64,000 bases of DNA from Pantoea cypripedii (GCF_011395035.1 NZ_CP024768.1:1559332-1623331), one strand, 5' to 3'. Counted from the stretch's first letter, positions 24,348 to 34,409 are shown. Notes: a model not told the origin generated them from the letters alone. Numbers and translations: made by a program.

Positions 24348-27300
24348 TTAGACGCTTTCCGGTTTGGTTGCCGGAGCAGTAGACTGATGCGTGGCGCTAT
24401 GACCGCCAGCCGATCCACGACCATCAAACTCGAACGGTGGGCGTACCCAATCGCTGTGGCGAACCGTTTCGGGTTCCCATGCCGGTGCCGGTGCTTTGGT
24501 CATCGGTGCTGAAGCGAAATGCTTCCAGCGGGTTTCCGCGTTATTCAGCGCGGCGTCACGTGCGGCAACCGGTGCCTGAGGTTCCACAACGGGTTGCTGC
24601 GGCACTTCTGCTGCGACCGGGGCAGCCAGCACTTCTTCCACCTGTTCGGCCACTTCTGGCGTCACTTCAGCAGGGGCAACGGCTGCGGTTGCTACGGCTT
24701 CGTCGACTTCAGCGGCAACGTCAATCACCGGCTCGGCCTGTGCCGCCGTTTCCTGCGCAACCACTTCATCTGCAGCGGAAATCACCGCCGGTTCTTCGTT
24801 GACCGGGGTTTCAATCGGGCTGGTGTCATCGGTATTCACCACAGGCACGTCAGTGTGCGGCTCCGGTTCAGCCTGATGTACGGCAGCTTCAGCACTCGGT
24901 TCCGCAACCACTTCCTGTGCCACTTCGACACTGGCAGGTAGCGCAACGGCGGCAGCGGTCTCTTCACGGCTGTAGTCTGGCGTCTCGTTTACCGCATCCT
25001 GAGTCACCAGTTCTTCATTGGCCTGAGCCACTGGATAACGTACCCAGACTTTACCAGAAGCCATTTCCGGCGACGCCGAAGCGGTAGCCAGCGGCATGGC
25101 AGATTGGGTCGGATAACGCTCATCACGATAACGACGGCGACGCTGACCACTGACGCGCAGGTGACGCGGGGAACGACGTGAACGGCGCGGCATATTGGCG
25201 CTGTCACGGTTTTCGCTATCATCCTGGTCTTCATTCACCGCTTCTGGTTCTTCTTGCTGCGGCGCACGCGGCGGTGTTTCAACCGGTGCTTCGCTAACCA
25301 GCGGCGCAGCGGTATCCGTCACGACGACGTTCTCGTCACCAAAGCGGACTTTCTGCGTCAGCTGACGTGGTTTACGACGCGGCATGACCTGAACGCGTTC
25401 TTCTTCCTGAGCTACGGATTCGTCAACGACATCAGTCTGAACGATCGGCTCAGCGGCTTTCTGTTCCTGCTGCTGGGCGCGTTTCTCTTCCTGACGACGA
25501 CGCTGGCGCTCTGCACGCTGTTCACGGCGTTGCTGCTGCTGTTCTTCACGCTGCTGGCGAGCTTCTTCGCTCTGTACCGGGCTACGTTCTTCACGCGGCT
25601 CGTTCTGACGTTTGTTGCGACGGTTTTCCGTGGTCTCACGTGCTTCGCGAGGTTCACGCTGTTCACGTGGCTCACGCTGGTCACGTGCTTCACGTACCGG
25701 TGCATTCTCACCGTTGCGCGGTGTGCGTTCACGGCGGTTATTGCGACGGTTGTTGCGACGATCGCCACGCTGCTGAGTGTTTTCACCTTCAGCGGCTTTG
25801 CTGTCACTTTCCTGTTTCTCACTGGCCACAGGCGCTTCAGCAGGTGCGTCACCGACAAACAATTTCTTCAGACCACCCAGCAGACGTGCCATAAAGCCGG
25901 TTGAGGCTGCCGGTGCGGCGGCGGTTGCCGTCGCTTTGGCCTTCGGCTCGGCTTTCACCACTGGCGCGATTGTTTCATCTGCTTCAACCGGTGCAGGTGG
26001 TGCATCCGGCATCACAAAGGCGGCGAGGGCAGGTTGCTCAGGGCGACGACGCTCGGCCTGTTCTTCTTCCGAAGGCAGTGCCATTTCCGCTTCATGCAGC
26101 TTCGGCAGGTGATAACTCAGCGTCTGAGTTTCTTCGCCTTTGCGCACACGAAGTACGGAGTAGTGCGGGGTTTCCATCTGATCGTTCGGCACGATGATGG
26201 CGCGAACACCACCCTGGCGCTTCTCAATCGCACTCACGGCATCACGTTTTTCGTTCAGCAAATAAGACGCAACCGGTACCGGCACAATGGCATGTACTTC
26301 TTTGGTGTTGTCTTTCAGCGCTTCTTCTTCAATCAGACGCAGAATTGACAGCGACAGCGATTCGTTATCACGGATGGTGCCAGTACCGCTACAGCGCGGG
26401 CACACGTGATGGCTGGATTCACCCAGTGACGGGCTGAGGCGCTGACGAGACATCTCCAGCAAGCCAAAGCGAGAAATATGGCTGATCTGGATACGTGCAC
26501 GATCCTGACGTACCGCTTCACGCAGACGGTTTTCCACCGCGCGCTGATGGCGAACTGGCGTCATATCGATAAAGTCGATAACGATCAGGCCGCCAAGGTC
26601 ACGCAGACGCAGCTGGCGAGCGATTTCGTCGGCCGCTTCCAGGTTGGTATTGAACGCCGTCTCTTCGATATCACCGCCACGGGTGGCGCGTGCGGAGTTG
26701 ATATCAATCGCCGTCAGTGCTTCGGTGCTGTCGATAACAATAGAACCGCCGGATGGCAGGCGCACTTCACGCTGGAAGGCGGATTCAATTTGCGATTCGA
26801 TTTGGTAGTGGCTGAACAGCGGGATTTCACCGGTGTACAGTTTGATTTTGCTGCTGAAGTCCGGGCGACCCAGGGCAGCGATATGCTGACGTGCCAGCTC
26901 CAGCACTTTCGGGTTATCGATAAGAATCTCACCGATATCCTGACGCAGATAGTCGCGGAAGGCGCGAACAATCACGTTGCTTTCCTGATGGATCAGGAAG
27001 GGGGCTGGGCGGTTTTCTGCGGCTTTTTTGATCGCTTCCCAATGTTTCAGGCGGAAGCTTAAGTCCCACTGCAGCGATTCGGCAGATTTGCCCACGCCCG
27101 CAGTACGCACAATCAGACCCATGCCTTCCGGCAGTTCCAGGGCTGATAACGCTTCTTTCAGTTCGGTGCGATCATCACCTTCGATACGGCGTGAAATGCC
27201 ACCCGCACGCGGGTTGTTCGGCATCAGCACCAGGTAACTACCGGCCAGCGAAATAAAGGTTGTCAGTGCTGCACCTTTATTACCGCGTTCCTCTTTATCA

Positions 27301-27611
27301 ATCTGAACGATAACTTCCTGGCCTTCACGCAGCACATCTTTGATGTTGGGACGTCCGTGCGCATTGTAATTAGCGGGGAAATATTCGCGGGAGATTTCTT
27401 TCAGAGGGAGAAAACCGTGACGCTCAGCGCCGTAATCAACAAACGCAGCTTCGAGGCTAGGTTCAATACGGGTGATTTTACCTTTGTAGATATTGGCTTT
27501 TTTCTGTTCGTGTCCGGGGCTTTCGATATCCAGATCGTACAGACGTTGACCATCAACCAGGGCAACGCGCAACTCCTCCTGCTGAGTTGCGTTAATTAAC
27601 ATTCTTTTCAT
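24348..27611 (-). CDS. rne: Ribonuclease E
   Basis: 1087 residues (E. coli 1061). Catalytic half 1-530: S1 domain (about 39-119), catalytic aspartates in TAIDINSA and VIDFIDM, zinc-link CPRCSGTG near 404-411. Membrane-targeting helix near 585 (FMARLLGGLKKLF), then arginine-rich RNA-binding regions (RNNRRNNRRERTPRNG and RREQRAERQRRRQEEKR) and an Ala/Val/Glu-rich tail whose last ~40 residues should bind PNPase. Core of the RNA degradosome; starts mRNA decay and matures rRNA and tRNA. A long leader upstream suggests autoregulation. Confidence 0.97.
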   Translation of the reverse strand: MKRMLINATQQEELRVALVDGQRLYDLDIESPGHEQKKANIYKGKITRIEPSLEAAFVDYGAERHGFLPLKEISREYFPANYNAHGRPNIKDVLREGQEVIVQIDKEERGNKGAALTTFISLAGSYLVLMPNNPRAGGISRRIEGDDRTELKEALSALELPEGMGLIVRTAGVGKSAESLQWDLSFRLKHWEAIKKAAENRPAPFLIHQESNVIVRAFRDYLRQDIGEILIDNPKVLELARQHIAALGRPDFSSKIKLYTGEIPLFSHYQIESQIESAFQREVRLPSGGSIVIDSTEALTAIDINSARATRGGDIEETAFNTNLEAADEIARQLRLRDLGGLIVIDFIDMTPVRHQRAVENRLREAVRQDRARIQISHISRFGLLEMSRQRLSPSLGESSHHVCPRCSGTGTIRDNESLSLSILRLIEEEALKDNTKEVHAIVPVPVASYLLNEKRDAVSAIEKRQGGVRAIIVPNDQMETPHYSVLRVRKGEETQTLSYHLPKLHEAEMALPSEEEQAERRRPEQPALAAFVMPDAPPAPVEADETIAPVVKAEPKAKATATAAAPAASTGFMARLLGGLKKLFVGDAPAEAPVASEKQESDSKAAEGENTQQRGDRRNNRRNNRRERTPRNGENAPVREARDQREPREQREPREARETTENRRNKRQNEPREERSPVQSEEARQQREEQQQQRREQRAERQRRRQEEKRAQQQEQKAAEPIVQTDVVDESVAQEEERVQVMPRRKPRQLTQKVRFGDENVVVTDTAAPLVSEAPVETPPRAPQQEEPEAVNEDQDDSENRDSANMPRRSRRSPRHLRVSGQRRRRYRDERYPTQSAMPLATASASPEMASGKVWVRYPVAQANEELVTQDAVNETPDYSREETAAAVALPASVEVAQEVVAEPSAEAAVHQAEPEPHTDVPVVNTDDTSPIETPVNEEPAVISAADEVVAQETAAQAEPVIDVAAEVDEAVATAAVAPAEVTPEVAEQVEEVLAAPVAAEVPQQPVVEPQAPVAARDAALNNAETRWKHFASAPMTKAPAPAWEPETVRHSDWVRPPFEFDGRGSAGGHSATHQSTAPATKPESV

Positions 27612-27917
27612 CTTGACTTACTCGTTATTCTCTCATGAGTGACAAAGCTGCGGGCATCGTTACCCTGGACGAGAATCAACCGATGGCCCCGTGTCATTAA
27701 TGCACTGACGTCAACCTCACGGTTGTCGGCGGCTAAAGGGGCGCAAATCTTGTCGGTGGCCTGTTTTTCATAAGGAAATCCAGCGCCTGAAGGTGGAAGT
27801 GCTACGCGAGTATTCAAAAATCCACACATCCCAGTCTGTCGTCCTGGCTGCAACCCGCAGCCCGCTAAGTGCCTGATTTAACATTACGTCTTACGCCATT
27901 GCTGCGTGTCCGTTCAA
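27612..27917 (-). promoter_or_regulatory. rne 5' leader with hairpins and candidate promoter
   Basis: The gap from rne to rluC (27612-28185, 574 bases) holds no gene that I can support. On the minus strand a candidate promoter is TTGAAC (27912-27917), 18 bases, TAAGAC (27888-27893). It would give a leader of about 270 bases. Within it are a GC stem GGCTGC-GGGTT-GCAGCC (27846-27862) and CAACC-GTGA-GGTTG (27712-27725), which has a GNRA-type loop. E. coli rne has a 361-base leader whose hairpins let RNase E control its own mRNA; the same is inferred here. The rest of the gap carries the rluC promoter. Confidence 0.5.
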
Positions 27918-28185
27918 TCCGGCAAAATGACTTATTTCGCTCTTTTTCCAGCCTGAATCTTTCCAGGACAGAAACCCCTGCATTATTCCATTGCTAGCCT
28001 TCATATAGCAAGGCGACTTTTGCCGAGCTGTGAAGTTTATTCATCCTTAACCTGTTCATTTGCAGGGTTAATCATCGCCGTGCTGAAAAAGACAACATTT
28101 CATCCGTTTCAGCAAGCTGACCAGAGAGAGTTAAGCACAGAAAAAGGGGTGGCGCTATCCAGGGACACTATTTAGAATCGCCGCC

Positions 28186-29142
28186 ATGAAAACTGAGAAT
28201 CCTGGCGTACATTTTGTCGCCATCACGGCTGAAAACGCCGGTCAACGAATTGATAACTTTTTGCGTACCCAATTGAAAGGGGTGCCCAAAAGTATGATTT
28301 ATCGCATTTTGCGTAAAGGCGAAGTGCGGGTAAATAAAAAGCGCATCAAACCCGAATATAAGCTGGAAGAGGGTGATGAGGTGCGAATTCCGCCGGTGCG
28401 CGTGGCGGAGCGCGAAGAACAGGCATTGTCACCTAAGCTGGAAAAAGTGTCTTCGCTGGCGGACGCCATCCTCTATGAAGATGATTATTTGCTGGTGCTG
28501 AATAAACCTTCTGGCACAGCGGTGCACGGTGGCAGCGGCCTGAGCTTTGGCGTGATCGAAGGATTGCGTGCATTGCGCCCGGAAGCACGCTTCCTTGAAC
28601 TGGTCCATCGACTGGACCGTGACACCTCCGGTATTTTACTGGTGGCGAAGAAACGTTCAGCGTTACGTTCCCTGCATGAACAGCTGCGTGAAAAGGGCAT
28701 GCAAAAAGATTACCTGGCACTGGTGCAGGGTGACTGGCCTTCGCACCTGAAAGTGGTCCAGGCACCGTTGCTGAAAAATATCCTGCAAAGCGGTGAGCGC
28801 GTGGTGCGCGTCAGTGCGGAAGGCAAACCATCCGAAACGCGTTTCAAGGTAGAGGAACGTTTTGGTTTCGCCACCCTGGTAAAAGCCAGCCCGGTAACCG
28901 GTCGTACCCACCAGATTCGTGTTCATACACTGCATGCGGGTCATCCTATTGCGTTTGATGATCGCTACGGTGAACGTGCGTTTGATCGCCAGCTGGCACC
29001 GACCGGGCTTTCCCGCCTGTTCCTGCATGCCGCAGCGCTGACCTTTACTCATCCCAACACCGGCGAGACACTTCGCATGGAAGCGCCGCTTGACGGCGCT
29101 CTGAAGCATTGTCTGGCGCAGTTACGCCAGAAAAAGGCGTAA
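28186..29142 (+). CDS. rluC: 23S rRNA pseudouridine synthase RluC
   Basis: 318 residues. N-terminal S4 RNA-binding domain (about 20-75), then the RluA-type catalytic domain with HRLDRDTSG holding catalytic D144. Makes pseudouridines 955, 2504 and 2580 of 23S rRNA in E. coli. Divergent from rne and convergent with yceF, only 12 bases apart. Confidence 0.96.
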   Translation: MKTENPGVHFVAITAENAGQRIDNFLRTQLKGVPKSMIYRILRKGEVRVNKKRIKPEYKLEEGDEVRIPPVRVAEREEQALSPKLEKVSSLADAILYEDDYLLVLNKPSGTAVHGGSGLSFGVIEGLRALRPEARFLELVHRLDRDTSGILLVAKKRSALRSLHEQLREKGMQKDYLALVQGDWPSHLKVVQAPLLKNILQSGERVVRVSAEGKPSETRFKVEERFGFATLVKASPVTGRTHQIRVHTLHAGHPIAFDDRYGERAFDRQLAPTGLSRLFLHAAALTFTHPNTGETLRMEAPLDGALKHCLAQLRQKKA

Positions 29143-29146
29143 CCGT

Positions 29147-29179
29147 GGCAGGCATCAGCTCAATGGGTTGATGCCTGCC
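29147..29179. terminator. Hairpin at the rluC/yceF convergence
   Basis: An 11-bp perfect stem (GGCAGGCATCA with TGATGCCTGCC) starts 5 bases past the rluC stop and reaches into the last codons of yceF. No U-run on either strand, so intrinsic termination is uncertain; it may protect the 3' ends of both mRNAs. Confidence 0.45.
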
Positions 29180-29739
29180 TGACGCAGCATCGCATTAAGT
29201 GCAATCAGCGGTAAGCCAATCAACGTATTGGGATCGCGCCCCTCCAGTCGTTCAAACAAACAAATGCCGAGACCTTCGCTTTTGAAGCTACCTGCACATT
29301 GCAAAGGTTGCTCTTTAGCGACGTAAGCGGCGATTTCCTCCTTACTGAGGTCACGGAAATGCACGATAAAAGGTTCACAGAATAAAAATTGTTGTGCGCT
29401 TTGCGGCTGGATTAACGCCAGCCCGGTATAAAAGGTGATGGCCTTACCGCTGGCGGCAGCCAGCTGACGTCGGGCGTTCTCCGGGGTATGCGGCTTACCG
29501 GTTATGTTGCCATCCAGCACGCAAACCTGATCGGAACCAATGATCCAGCGATCCGGATACTGATCGGCCAGCGCCTGGGCCTTTGCCCGCGCCAGCCGTT
29601 GCACCAACGCTTCTGCCGTCTCGCCGGGGAGCGATGTTTCATCGGTATGCGGCGCTGCGCAGATAAAAGGCAGGCCGAGTTTGCTTAATAAAGCCTGACG
29701 GAATGGAGAAGTTGAGGCTAAAACCAGCGGTGTCATCAT
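29155..29739 (-). CDS. yceF: Maf-family nucleotide pyrophosphatase YceF
   Basis: 194 residues, Maf fold. Opening LVLASTSPFRQALL, then DETSLPGE and the GSDQVCVLDG block. E. coli YceF is the Maf-2 type that hydrolyses m7GTP to m7GMP, which may clear modified nucleotides. Two adjacent ATG codons could serve as start (29739 or 29736). Divergent from yceD. Confidence 0.93.
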   Translation of the reverse strand: MMTPLVLASTSPFRQALLSKLGLPFICAAPHTDETSLPGETAEALVQRLARAKAQALADQYPDRWIIGSDQVCVLDGNITGKPHTPENARRQLAAASGKAITFYTGLALIQPQSAQQFLFCEPFIVHFRDLSKEEIAAYVAKEQPLQCAGSFKSEGLGICLFERLEGRDPNTLIGLPLIALNAMLRQAGINPLS

Positions 29740-29879
29740 TTTTTTGCAGAATAGATAGCGTAAAGGTGACAGTCATTTTAAACTGTGCGCCGCACTGGAT
29801 GCGACTAACGGGTGAAAGATGCTGTGAAACGGCCTTTTTCTTTGACTCTATGACGTTACAAAGTTAATATTCGCGCCCT

Positions 29880-30401
29880 ATGCAAAAGGTAAAATTACCC
29901 CTGACGCTCGATCCGGTACGCGCTGCGCAAAAACGCCTTGATTATCATGGTGTTTATTCACCTGAATTGGTGGCGCGCGTGGCCGACTCGGTCGTGAGTG
30001 TGGACAGTGATGTGGAATGTGCCATGTCGTTTGCGGTTGACAACCAGCGCCTCGCCGTTCTGCAAGGAACAGCGGATGTGCAGGTAACGTTGTTATGTCA
30101 GCGCTGCAACCAGCCGTTTCCGCATCAGGTCCACGTAAGCTATTGCTTCAGTCCTGTCTCCACTGAGGAGCAGGCGGAGGCACTGCCGGAAGCCTACGAG
30201 CCGGTCGATGTCGATGATTTTGGCGAGATTGACCTGCTGGCGGTGATTGAAGATGAAATCATCCTCGCACTGCCGGTGGTTCCGGTGCATGATTCTGAAC
30301 ACTGTGAAGTGTCCGACGCGGACATGGTCTTTGGAAAGTTGCCTGAAGAGGCAGAAAAACCAAACCCATTTGCCGTATTAGCCAGTTTAAAGCGTAAGTA
30401 A
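29880..30401 (+). CDS. yceD: DUF177 protein YceD, 23S rRNA accumulation protein
   Basis: 173 residues. DUF177 family, with a CxxC pair in LLCQRCNQPF (about 75-80) and the acidic block EIDLLAVIEDEIILALP. Bacterial and plant homologues are tied to 23S rRNA accumulation. It opens the yceD-rpmF-plsX-fab transcript, 14 bases before rpmF, as in E. coli. Confidence 0.94.
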   Translation: MQKVKLPLTLDPVRAAQKRLDYHGVYSPELVARVADSVVSVDSDVECAMSFAVDNQRLAVLQGTADVQVTLLCQRCNQPFPHQVHVSYCFSPVSTEEQAEALPEAYEPVDVDDFGEIDLLAVIEDEIILALPVVPVHDSEHCEVSDADMVFGKLPEEAEKPNPFAVLASLKRK

Positions 30402-30415
30402 TAGGAGTAAGGTCC

Positions 30416-30586
30416 ATGGCCGTACAACAGAATAAACCCACCCGTTCTAAGCGTGGTATGCGTCGTTCTCATGATGCTCTGACCACCACCACCCTGTCTG
30501 TAGATAAAGTTTCTGGTGAAACTCATCTGCGTCACCACATCACTGCGGATGGTTACTACCGCGGTCGCAAGGTAATCGCTAAGTAA
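30416..30586 (+). CDS. rpmF: 50S ribosomal protein L32
   Basis: 56 residues: MAVQQNKPTRSKRGMRRSHD at the start, HITADGYYRGRKVIAK at the end. Matches E. coli L32 closely but is one residue shorter in the ALTTTTLSVD loop. Strong AGGAG 9 bases upstream. Joins large-subunit assembly; sits between yceD and plsX as in most enterics. Confidence 0.98.
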   Translation: MAVQQNKPTRSKRGMRRSHDALTTTTLSVDKVSGETHLRHHITADGYYRGRKVIAK

Positions 30587-30612
30587 TTCTTGCGGTTACG
30601 CAAGGCGATACT

Positions 30613-31653
30613 TTGACACGTTTGACCCTGGCGTTAGATGCCATGGGCGGGGATTTCGGTCCCTGCGTGACAGTGCCTGCAGCCTTGCAGGCACTGGCCT
30701 CTCATACGCACCTGGTTCTCCTTCTGGTCGGCAAGCCCGACATCATCACGCCATTACTTGCCAAAGCGGATTCCTCTGTACTGGAGCGTTTGCGGGTTAT
30801 TCCTGCCGAATCGGTTATTGCAAGTGATGCCAGACCTTCACAGGCGATTCGTCACAGTCGCGGTAGCTCAATGCGTATCGCGCTGGAGCTGGTGAAAGAA
30901 GGTCAGGCACAAGCCTGTGTCAGTGCGGGAAATACCGGCGCACTGATGGGGCTGGCCAAGTTATTACTGAAGCCGCTGGAAGGGATTGAACGTCCGGCGC
31001 TGATGACCGTTCTGCCGCACCAGCAGCAGGGGAAAACGGTGGTACTGGATCTGGGCGCGAATGTTGAGTCCGACAGTGAAATGCTGGTGCAGTTTGCCGT
31101 GATGGGCGCAGTGGTGGCCGAAGAAGTGCTGGGCATTGCGCAACCGCGTGTGGCATTGCTCAATATCGGACAGGAAGAGACCAAAGGTCTGGAAACTATC
31201 CGTATGGCAGCTGCTGTGCTGCGGGAATCACCGCAGATCAACTATATTGGTTATCTTGAGGGGAACGAACTCCTCACTGGCAAAACGGATGTGCTGGTTT
31301 GCGATGGCTTTGCTGGCAACGTCACGCTGAAAACCATGGAAGGCGTGGTAAGAATGTTTCTTTCTCTGCTTAAGTCGTCAGGTGAAGGAAAAAAACGGGC
31401 CTGGTGGCTGAAATTGCTTGGTCGTTGGATCCTGAAGCGTCTGACAAAGCGTTTCGGTCATCTCAACCCCGACCAGTACAATGGCGCTTGTCTGTTAGGA
31501 TTGCGCGGGACGGTAATCAAAAGCCACGGTGCGGCGAATCAACGCGCATTTGCCGTGGCGATAGAGCAGGCAGAGCAGGCGGTGCGGCGGCAAGTCCCTG
31601 AGCGGATTGCGGCGCGCCTGGATACTGTATTAGCCAGGAGTGACAAAGCGTAG
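30613..31653 (+). CDS. plsX: Phosphate acyltransferase PlsX
   Basis: 346 residues, TTG start at 30613 (AAGGCGA upstream, protein begins TRLTLALDAMGGDFGP as in E. coli). Converts acyl-ACP to acyl phosphate for phospholipid synthesis. Conserved SAGNTGALMGLAKLLL and HLNPDQYNGACLLGLRGTVI regions are intact. The C terminus is about 10 residues shorter than in E. coli. One-base junction with fabH (stop TAG directly followed by ATG). Confidence 0.96.
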   Translation: MTRLTLALDAMGGDFGPCVTVPAALQALASHTHLVLLLVGKPDIITPLLAKADSSVLERLRVIPAESVIASDARPSQAIRHSRGSSMRIALELVKEGQAQACVSAGNTGALMGLAKLLLKPLEGIERPALMTVLPHQQQGKTVVLDLGANVESDSEMLVQFAVMGAVVAEEVLGIAQPRVALLNIGQEETKGLETIRMAAAVLRESPQINYIGYLEGNELLTGKTDVLVCDGFAGNVTLKTMEGVVRMFLSLLKSSGEGKKRAWWLKLLGRWILKRLTKRFGHLNPDQYNGACLLGLRGTVIKSHGAANQRAFAVAIEQAEQAVRRQVPERIAARLDTVLARSDKA

Positions 31654-32607
31654 ATGTTTACCAAAATTCTCGGTACGGGCAGCTATTTGCCTAGCCAGGT
31701 GCGCAGCAACGCGGACCTGGAAAAAATGGTGGAGACTTCGGACGAGTGGATTGTCACCCGTACCGGTATCCGTGAGCGCCGCATTGCTGCGCCGGATGAA
31801 ACAGTAGCGAGCATGGGTTACTCGGCAGCACAACGCGCCCTCGAAATGGCGGGTGTGGCAGCCAGTGATGTGGGCTTAATTATTGTCGCGACGACATCGT
31901 CCAGCCACGCATTCCCCAGTTCAGCCTGCATGATCCAGCAAATGCTGGAAATCGACGATTGCGCCGCTTTTGATCTTGCGGCTGCCTGCGCGGGCTTTAC
32001 CTATGCGCTGAGCGTAGCCGATCAGTACATCAAAAATGGCGCGGTGAAACATGCGCTGGTGATTGGAGCTGACGTGCTGGCACGCACGCTCGATCCGGCT
32101 GACCGTGGCACCATTATTTTGTTTGGTGATGGTGCGGGTGCTGTGGTACTCGGCCAGAGCAGCGAGCCGGGCATCATTTCGACCCATCTGCATGCAGACG
32201 GCCGCTACGGCAAATTGCTGACTCTGCCGTATCAGGATCGTGAGAACCAGGACCAACCCGCGTATCTCACCATGGCAGGCAACGAAGTCTTCAAAGTGGC
32301 AGTGACTGAGCTGGCGCATATTGTTGATGAAACGTTGCAGGCGAATAATCTTGATCGCGAAATGCTCGACTGGCTGGTTCCTCATCAGGCCAACCTGCGC
32401 ATTATTAGCGCTACAGCAAAAAAACTCGGTATGGGAATGGATAAAGTGGTGGTGACGCTGGATCGTCACGGTAACACTTCAGCCGCATCCGTACCCAGCG
32501 CGCTGGATGAAGCCGTCCGTGATGGCCGTATTAAGCCCGGACAACTGATTCTGCTGGAAGCCTTTGGTGGTGGTTTCACCTGGGGTTCCGCGCTGGTTCG
32601 CTTTTGA
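31654..32607 (+). CDS. fabH: 3-oxoacyl-ACP synthase III FabH
   Basis: 317 residues, same as E. coli. Starts fatty-acid synthesis by condensing acetyl-CoA with malonyl-ACP. Catalytic triad visible: C112 (AAACAGF), H244 (VPHQAN), N274 (RHGNTSAAS). Cytoplasmic homodimer. Follows plsX directly; fabD is 15 bases on. Confidence 0.98.
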   Translation: MFTKILGTGSYLPSQVRSNADLEKMVETSDEWIVTRTGIRERRIAAPDETVASMGYSAAQRALEMAGVAASDVGLIIVATTSSSHAFPSSACMIQQMLEIDDCAAFDLAAACAGFTYALSVADQYIKNGAVKHALVIGADVLARTLDPADRGTIILFGDGAGAVVLGQSSEPGIISTHLHADGRYGKLLTLPYQDRENQDQPAYLTMAGNEVFKVAVTELAHIVDETLQANNLDREMLDWLVPHQANLRIISATAKKLGMGMDKVVVTLDRHGNTSAASVPSALDEAVRDGRIKPGQLILLEAFGGGFTWGSALVRF

Positions 32608-32622
32608 TTACAGGAACGAAAG

Positions 32623-33555
32623 ATGACGCAATTTGCTTTTGTGTTCCCGGGACAGGGATCGCAGACCGTAGGTATGCTGGCCGAGCTGGCTGCTGAATAC
32701 CCGCAGGTAGAAGCCACTTTCCGTGAAGCTTCTGATGCGCTGGGTTATGACTTATGGCAACTGGTCCAACAGGGACCGGCAGAAGAATTGAATAAAACCT
32801 GGCAGACACAGCCGGCGTTGCTGGCTGCATCCGTCGCAATTTATCGCGTCTGGCAGAGCAAAAATGCCGCGCAACCGGTGCTGATGGCTGGCCACAGCCT
32901 GGGTGAATACTCGGCGCTGGTTTGCGCAGGGGTACTGAATTTTGCCGATGCCATCAAACTGGTGGAACTGCGCGGTAAATTGATGCAGGAAGCCGTTCCG
33001 GAAGGTACTGGCGCGATGCAGGCCATTATTGGTCTTGATGATGCGGCGATCCGTAAAGCCTGTGAAGAGAGTGCGCAAGGGCAGGTGGTTTCACCCGTCA
33101 ACTTCAACTCTCCGGGTCAGGTTGTTATCGCGGGCAACAAAGAAGCGGTTGAACGTGCGGGCGCAGCCTGTAAAGCAGCCGGTGCCAAACGCGCACTGCC
33201 GTTACCGGTCAGTGTGCCATCACACTGCGCCCTGATGAAGCCAGCGGCAGAGAAACTGGCCGTTGCGCTTGAAGCCATCAGCTTTAATGCGCCTTCTGTG
33301 CCGGTGGTCAACAATGTTGATGTGAAGTGCGAAACCGCACCAGACGCCATTCGTAGCGCATTGGTGCGTCAGCTGTATAGCCCGGTTCGCTGGACCGAGG
33401 CCGTTGAATTTATTGCCACACAAGGTGTGACTCAGCTGCTGGAGATGGGTCCAGGTAAAGTGCTGACGGGTCTCACCAAACGTATTGTGGATAGCCTGAC
33501 CGCTGCAGCGGTGAACGATCCTGCTTCACTGACGGCAGCGCTTACCCAGGAATAA
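32623..33555 (+). CDS. fabD: Malonyl-CoA:ACP transacylase FabD
   Basis: 310 residues. Loads malonyl groups on ACP. Active-site S92 in GHSLGEYSA, H201 in VPSHCALM, oxyanion Q in PGQGSQ (11). Usual length. Ten bases before fabG. Confidence 0.98.
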   Translation: MTQFAFVFPGQGSQTVGMLAELAAEYPQVEATFREASDALGYDLWQLVQQGPAEELNKTWQTQPALLAASVAIYRVWQSKNAAQPVLMAGHSLGEYSALVCAGVLNFADAIKLVELRGKLMQEAVPEGTGAMQAIIGLDDAAIRKACEESAQGQVVSPVNFNSPGQVVIAGNKEAVERAGAACKAAGAKRALPLPVSVPSHCALMKPAAEKLAVALEAISFNAPSVPVVNNVDVKCETAPDAIRSALVRQLYSPVRWTEAVEFIATQGVTQLLEMGPGKVLTGLTKRIVDSLTAAAVNDPASLTAALTQE

Positions 33556-33565
33556 GAGGAAAATC

Positions 33566-34300
33566 ATGAGCTTTGAAGGTAAAGTTGCGCTGGTTACCGG
33601 CGCGAGCCGCGGCATCGGTCGCGCCATTGCGGAAACGCTGGCAGCGCGTGGTGCTAAAGTGGTGGGTACCGCCACCAGCGAAAGCGGCGCGGAGGCAATC
33701 AGTGCTTACCTCGGCGACAGCGGCAAAGGTCTGCTGCTGAACGTGACCGATCCTGCCTCGATTGAGAGCGTACTTGATAAAGTTCGCGCAGAATTTGGCG
33801 AAGTGGACATTTTAGTCAATAATGCAGGCATTACGCGTGATAATCTGCTGATGCGCATGAAAGACGATGAATGGTCGGATATCCTGGATACCAACCTGAC
33901 ATCAGTTTTCCGCCTTTCTAAGGCGGTTATGCGTGCCATGATGAAAAAACGTGTGGGCCGTATCATCACCATTGGTTCTGTAGTTGGAACCATGGGTAAC
34001 GCGGGCCAGGCAAACTATGCTGCAGCAAAGGCAGGTTTGATTGGCTTTAGCAAATCACTGGCGCGAGAAGTCGCGTCACGTGGCATTACCGTGAACGTCG
34101 TGGCTCCGGGCTTTATTGAAACGGATATGACGCGCGCACTGAACGAAGATCAACGCTCGGGCATTCTGGCTGAAGTTCCGGCAGGTCGCTTAGGCAACCC
34201 GCAGGAAATCGCCAATGCAGTAGCATTCTTAGCCTCTGACGAAGCAGCCTACATCACAGGTGAAACGCTGCACGTCAATGGCGGCATGTACATGGTCTGA
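33566..34300 (+). CDS. fabG: 3-oxoacyl-ACP reductase FabG
   Basis: 244 residues, same as E. coli. NADPH-dependent reduction of 3-oxoacyl-ACP. Rossmann TGASRGIG (11-18), NNAG (85-88), catalytic S138, Y151 and K155 (NYAAAKAG). Short-chain dehydrogenase tetramer. Followed by a separate acpP promoter. Confidence 0.98.
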   Translation: MSFEGKVALVTGASRGIGRAIAETLAARGAKVVGTATSESGAEAISAYLGDSGKGLLLNVTDPASIESVLDKVRAEFGEVDILVNNAGITRDNLLMRMKDDEWSDILDTNLTSVFRLSKAVMRAMMKKRVGRIITIGSVVGTMGNAGQANYAAAKAGLIGFSKSLAREVASRGITVNVVAPGFIETDMTRALNEDQRSGILAEVPAGRLGNPQEIANAVAFLASDEAAYITGETLHVNGGMYMV

Positions 34301-34381
34301 TAATCACGAAAACATTTGCATTATTTGCGGCAAAAACCGCAGAATAGCGTAAAATCGTGGTTCGACCGGCCGGGATTTTGT

Positions 34382-34409
34382 TGCATCTTTTTCAACATTT
34401 TATACACTA
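34382..34409 (+). promoter_or_regulatory. acpP promoter
   Basis: TTGCAT, 16 bases, TACACT. The downstream leader (ACTACGAAAACCATCGC, then CGAGTTTTGATAGGAAA) resembles the E. coli acpP leader. A dedicated promoter fits the very high ACP demand. Confidence 0.75.

Noticed and set aside
24437..26348. Several plus-strand frames opposite rne
   Set aside because: They mirror the low-complexity Ala/Val/Glu and Arg-rich C-terminal half of RNase E.
27608..27853. Minus-strand frame of 81 codons directly upstream of rne
   Set aside because: It lies in the rne leader, ends four bases into rne, and its only clear content is leader hairpins. No ribosome site.
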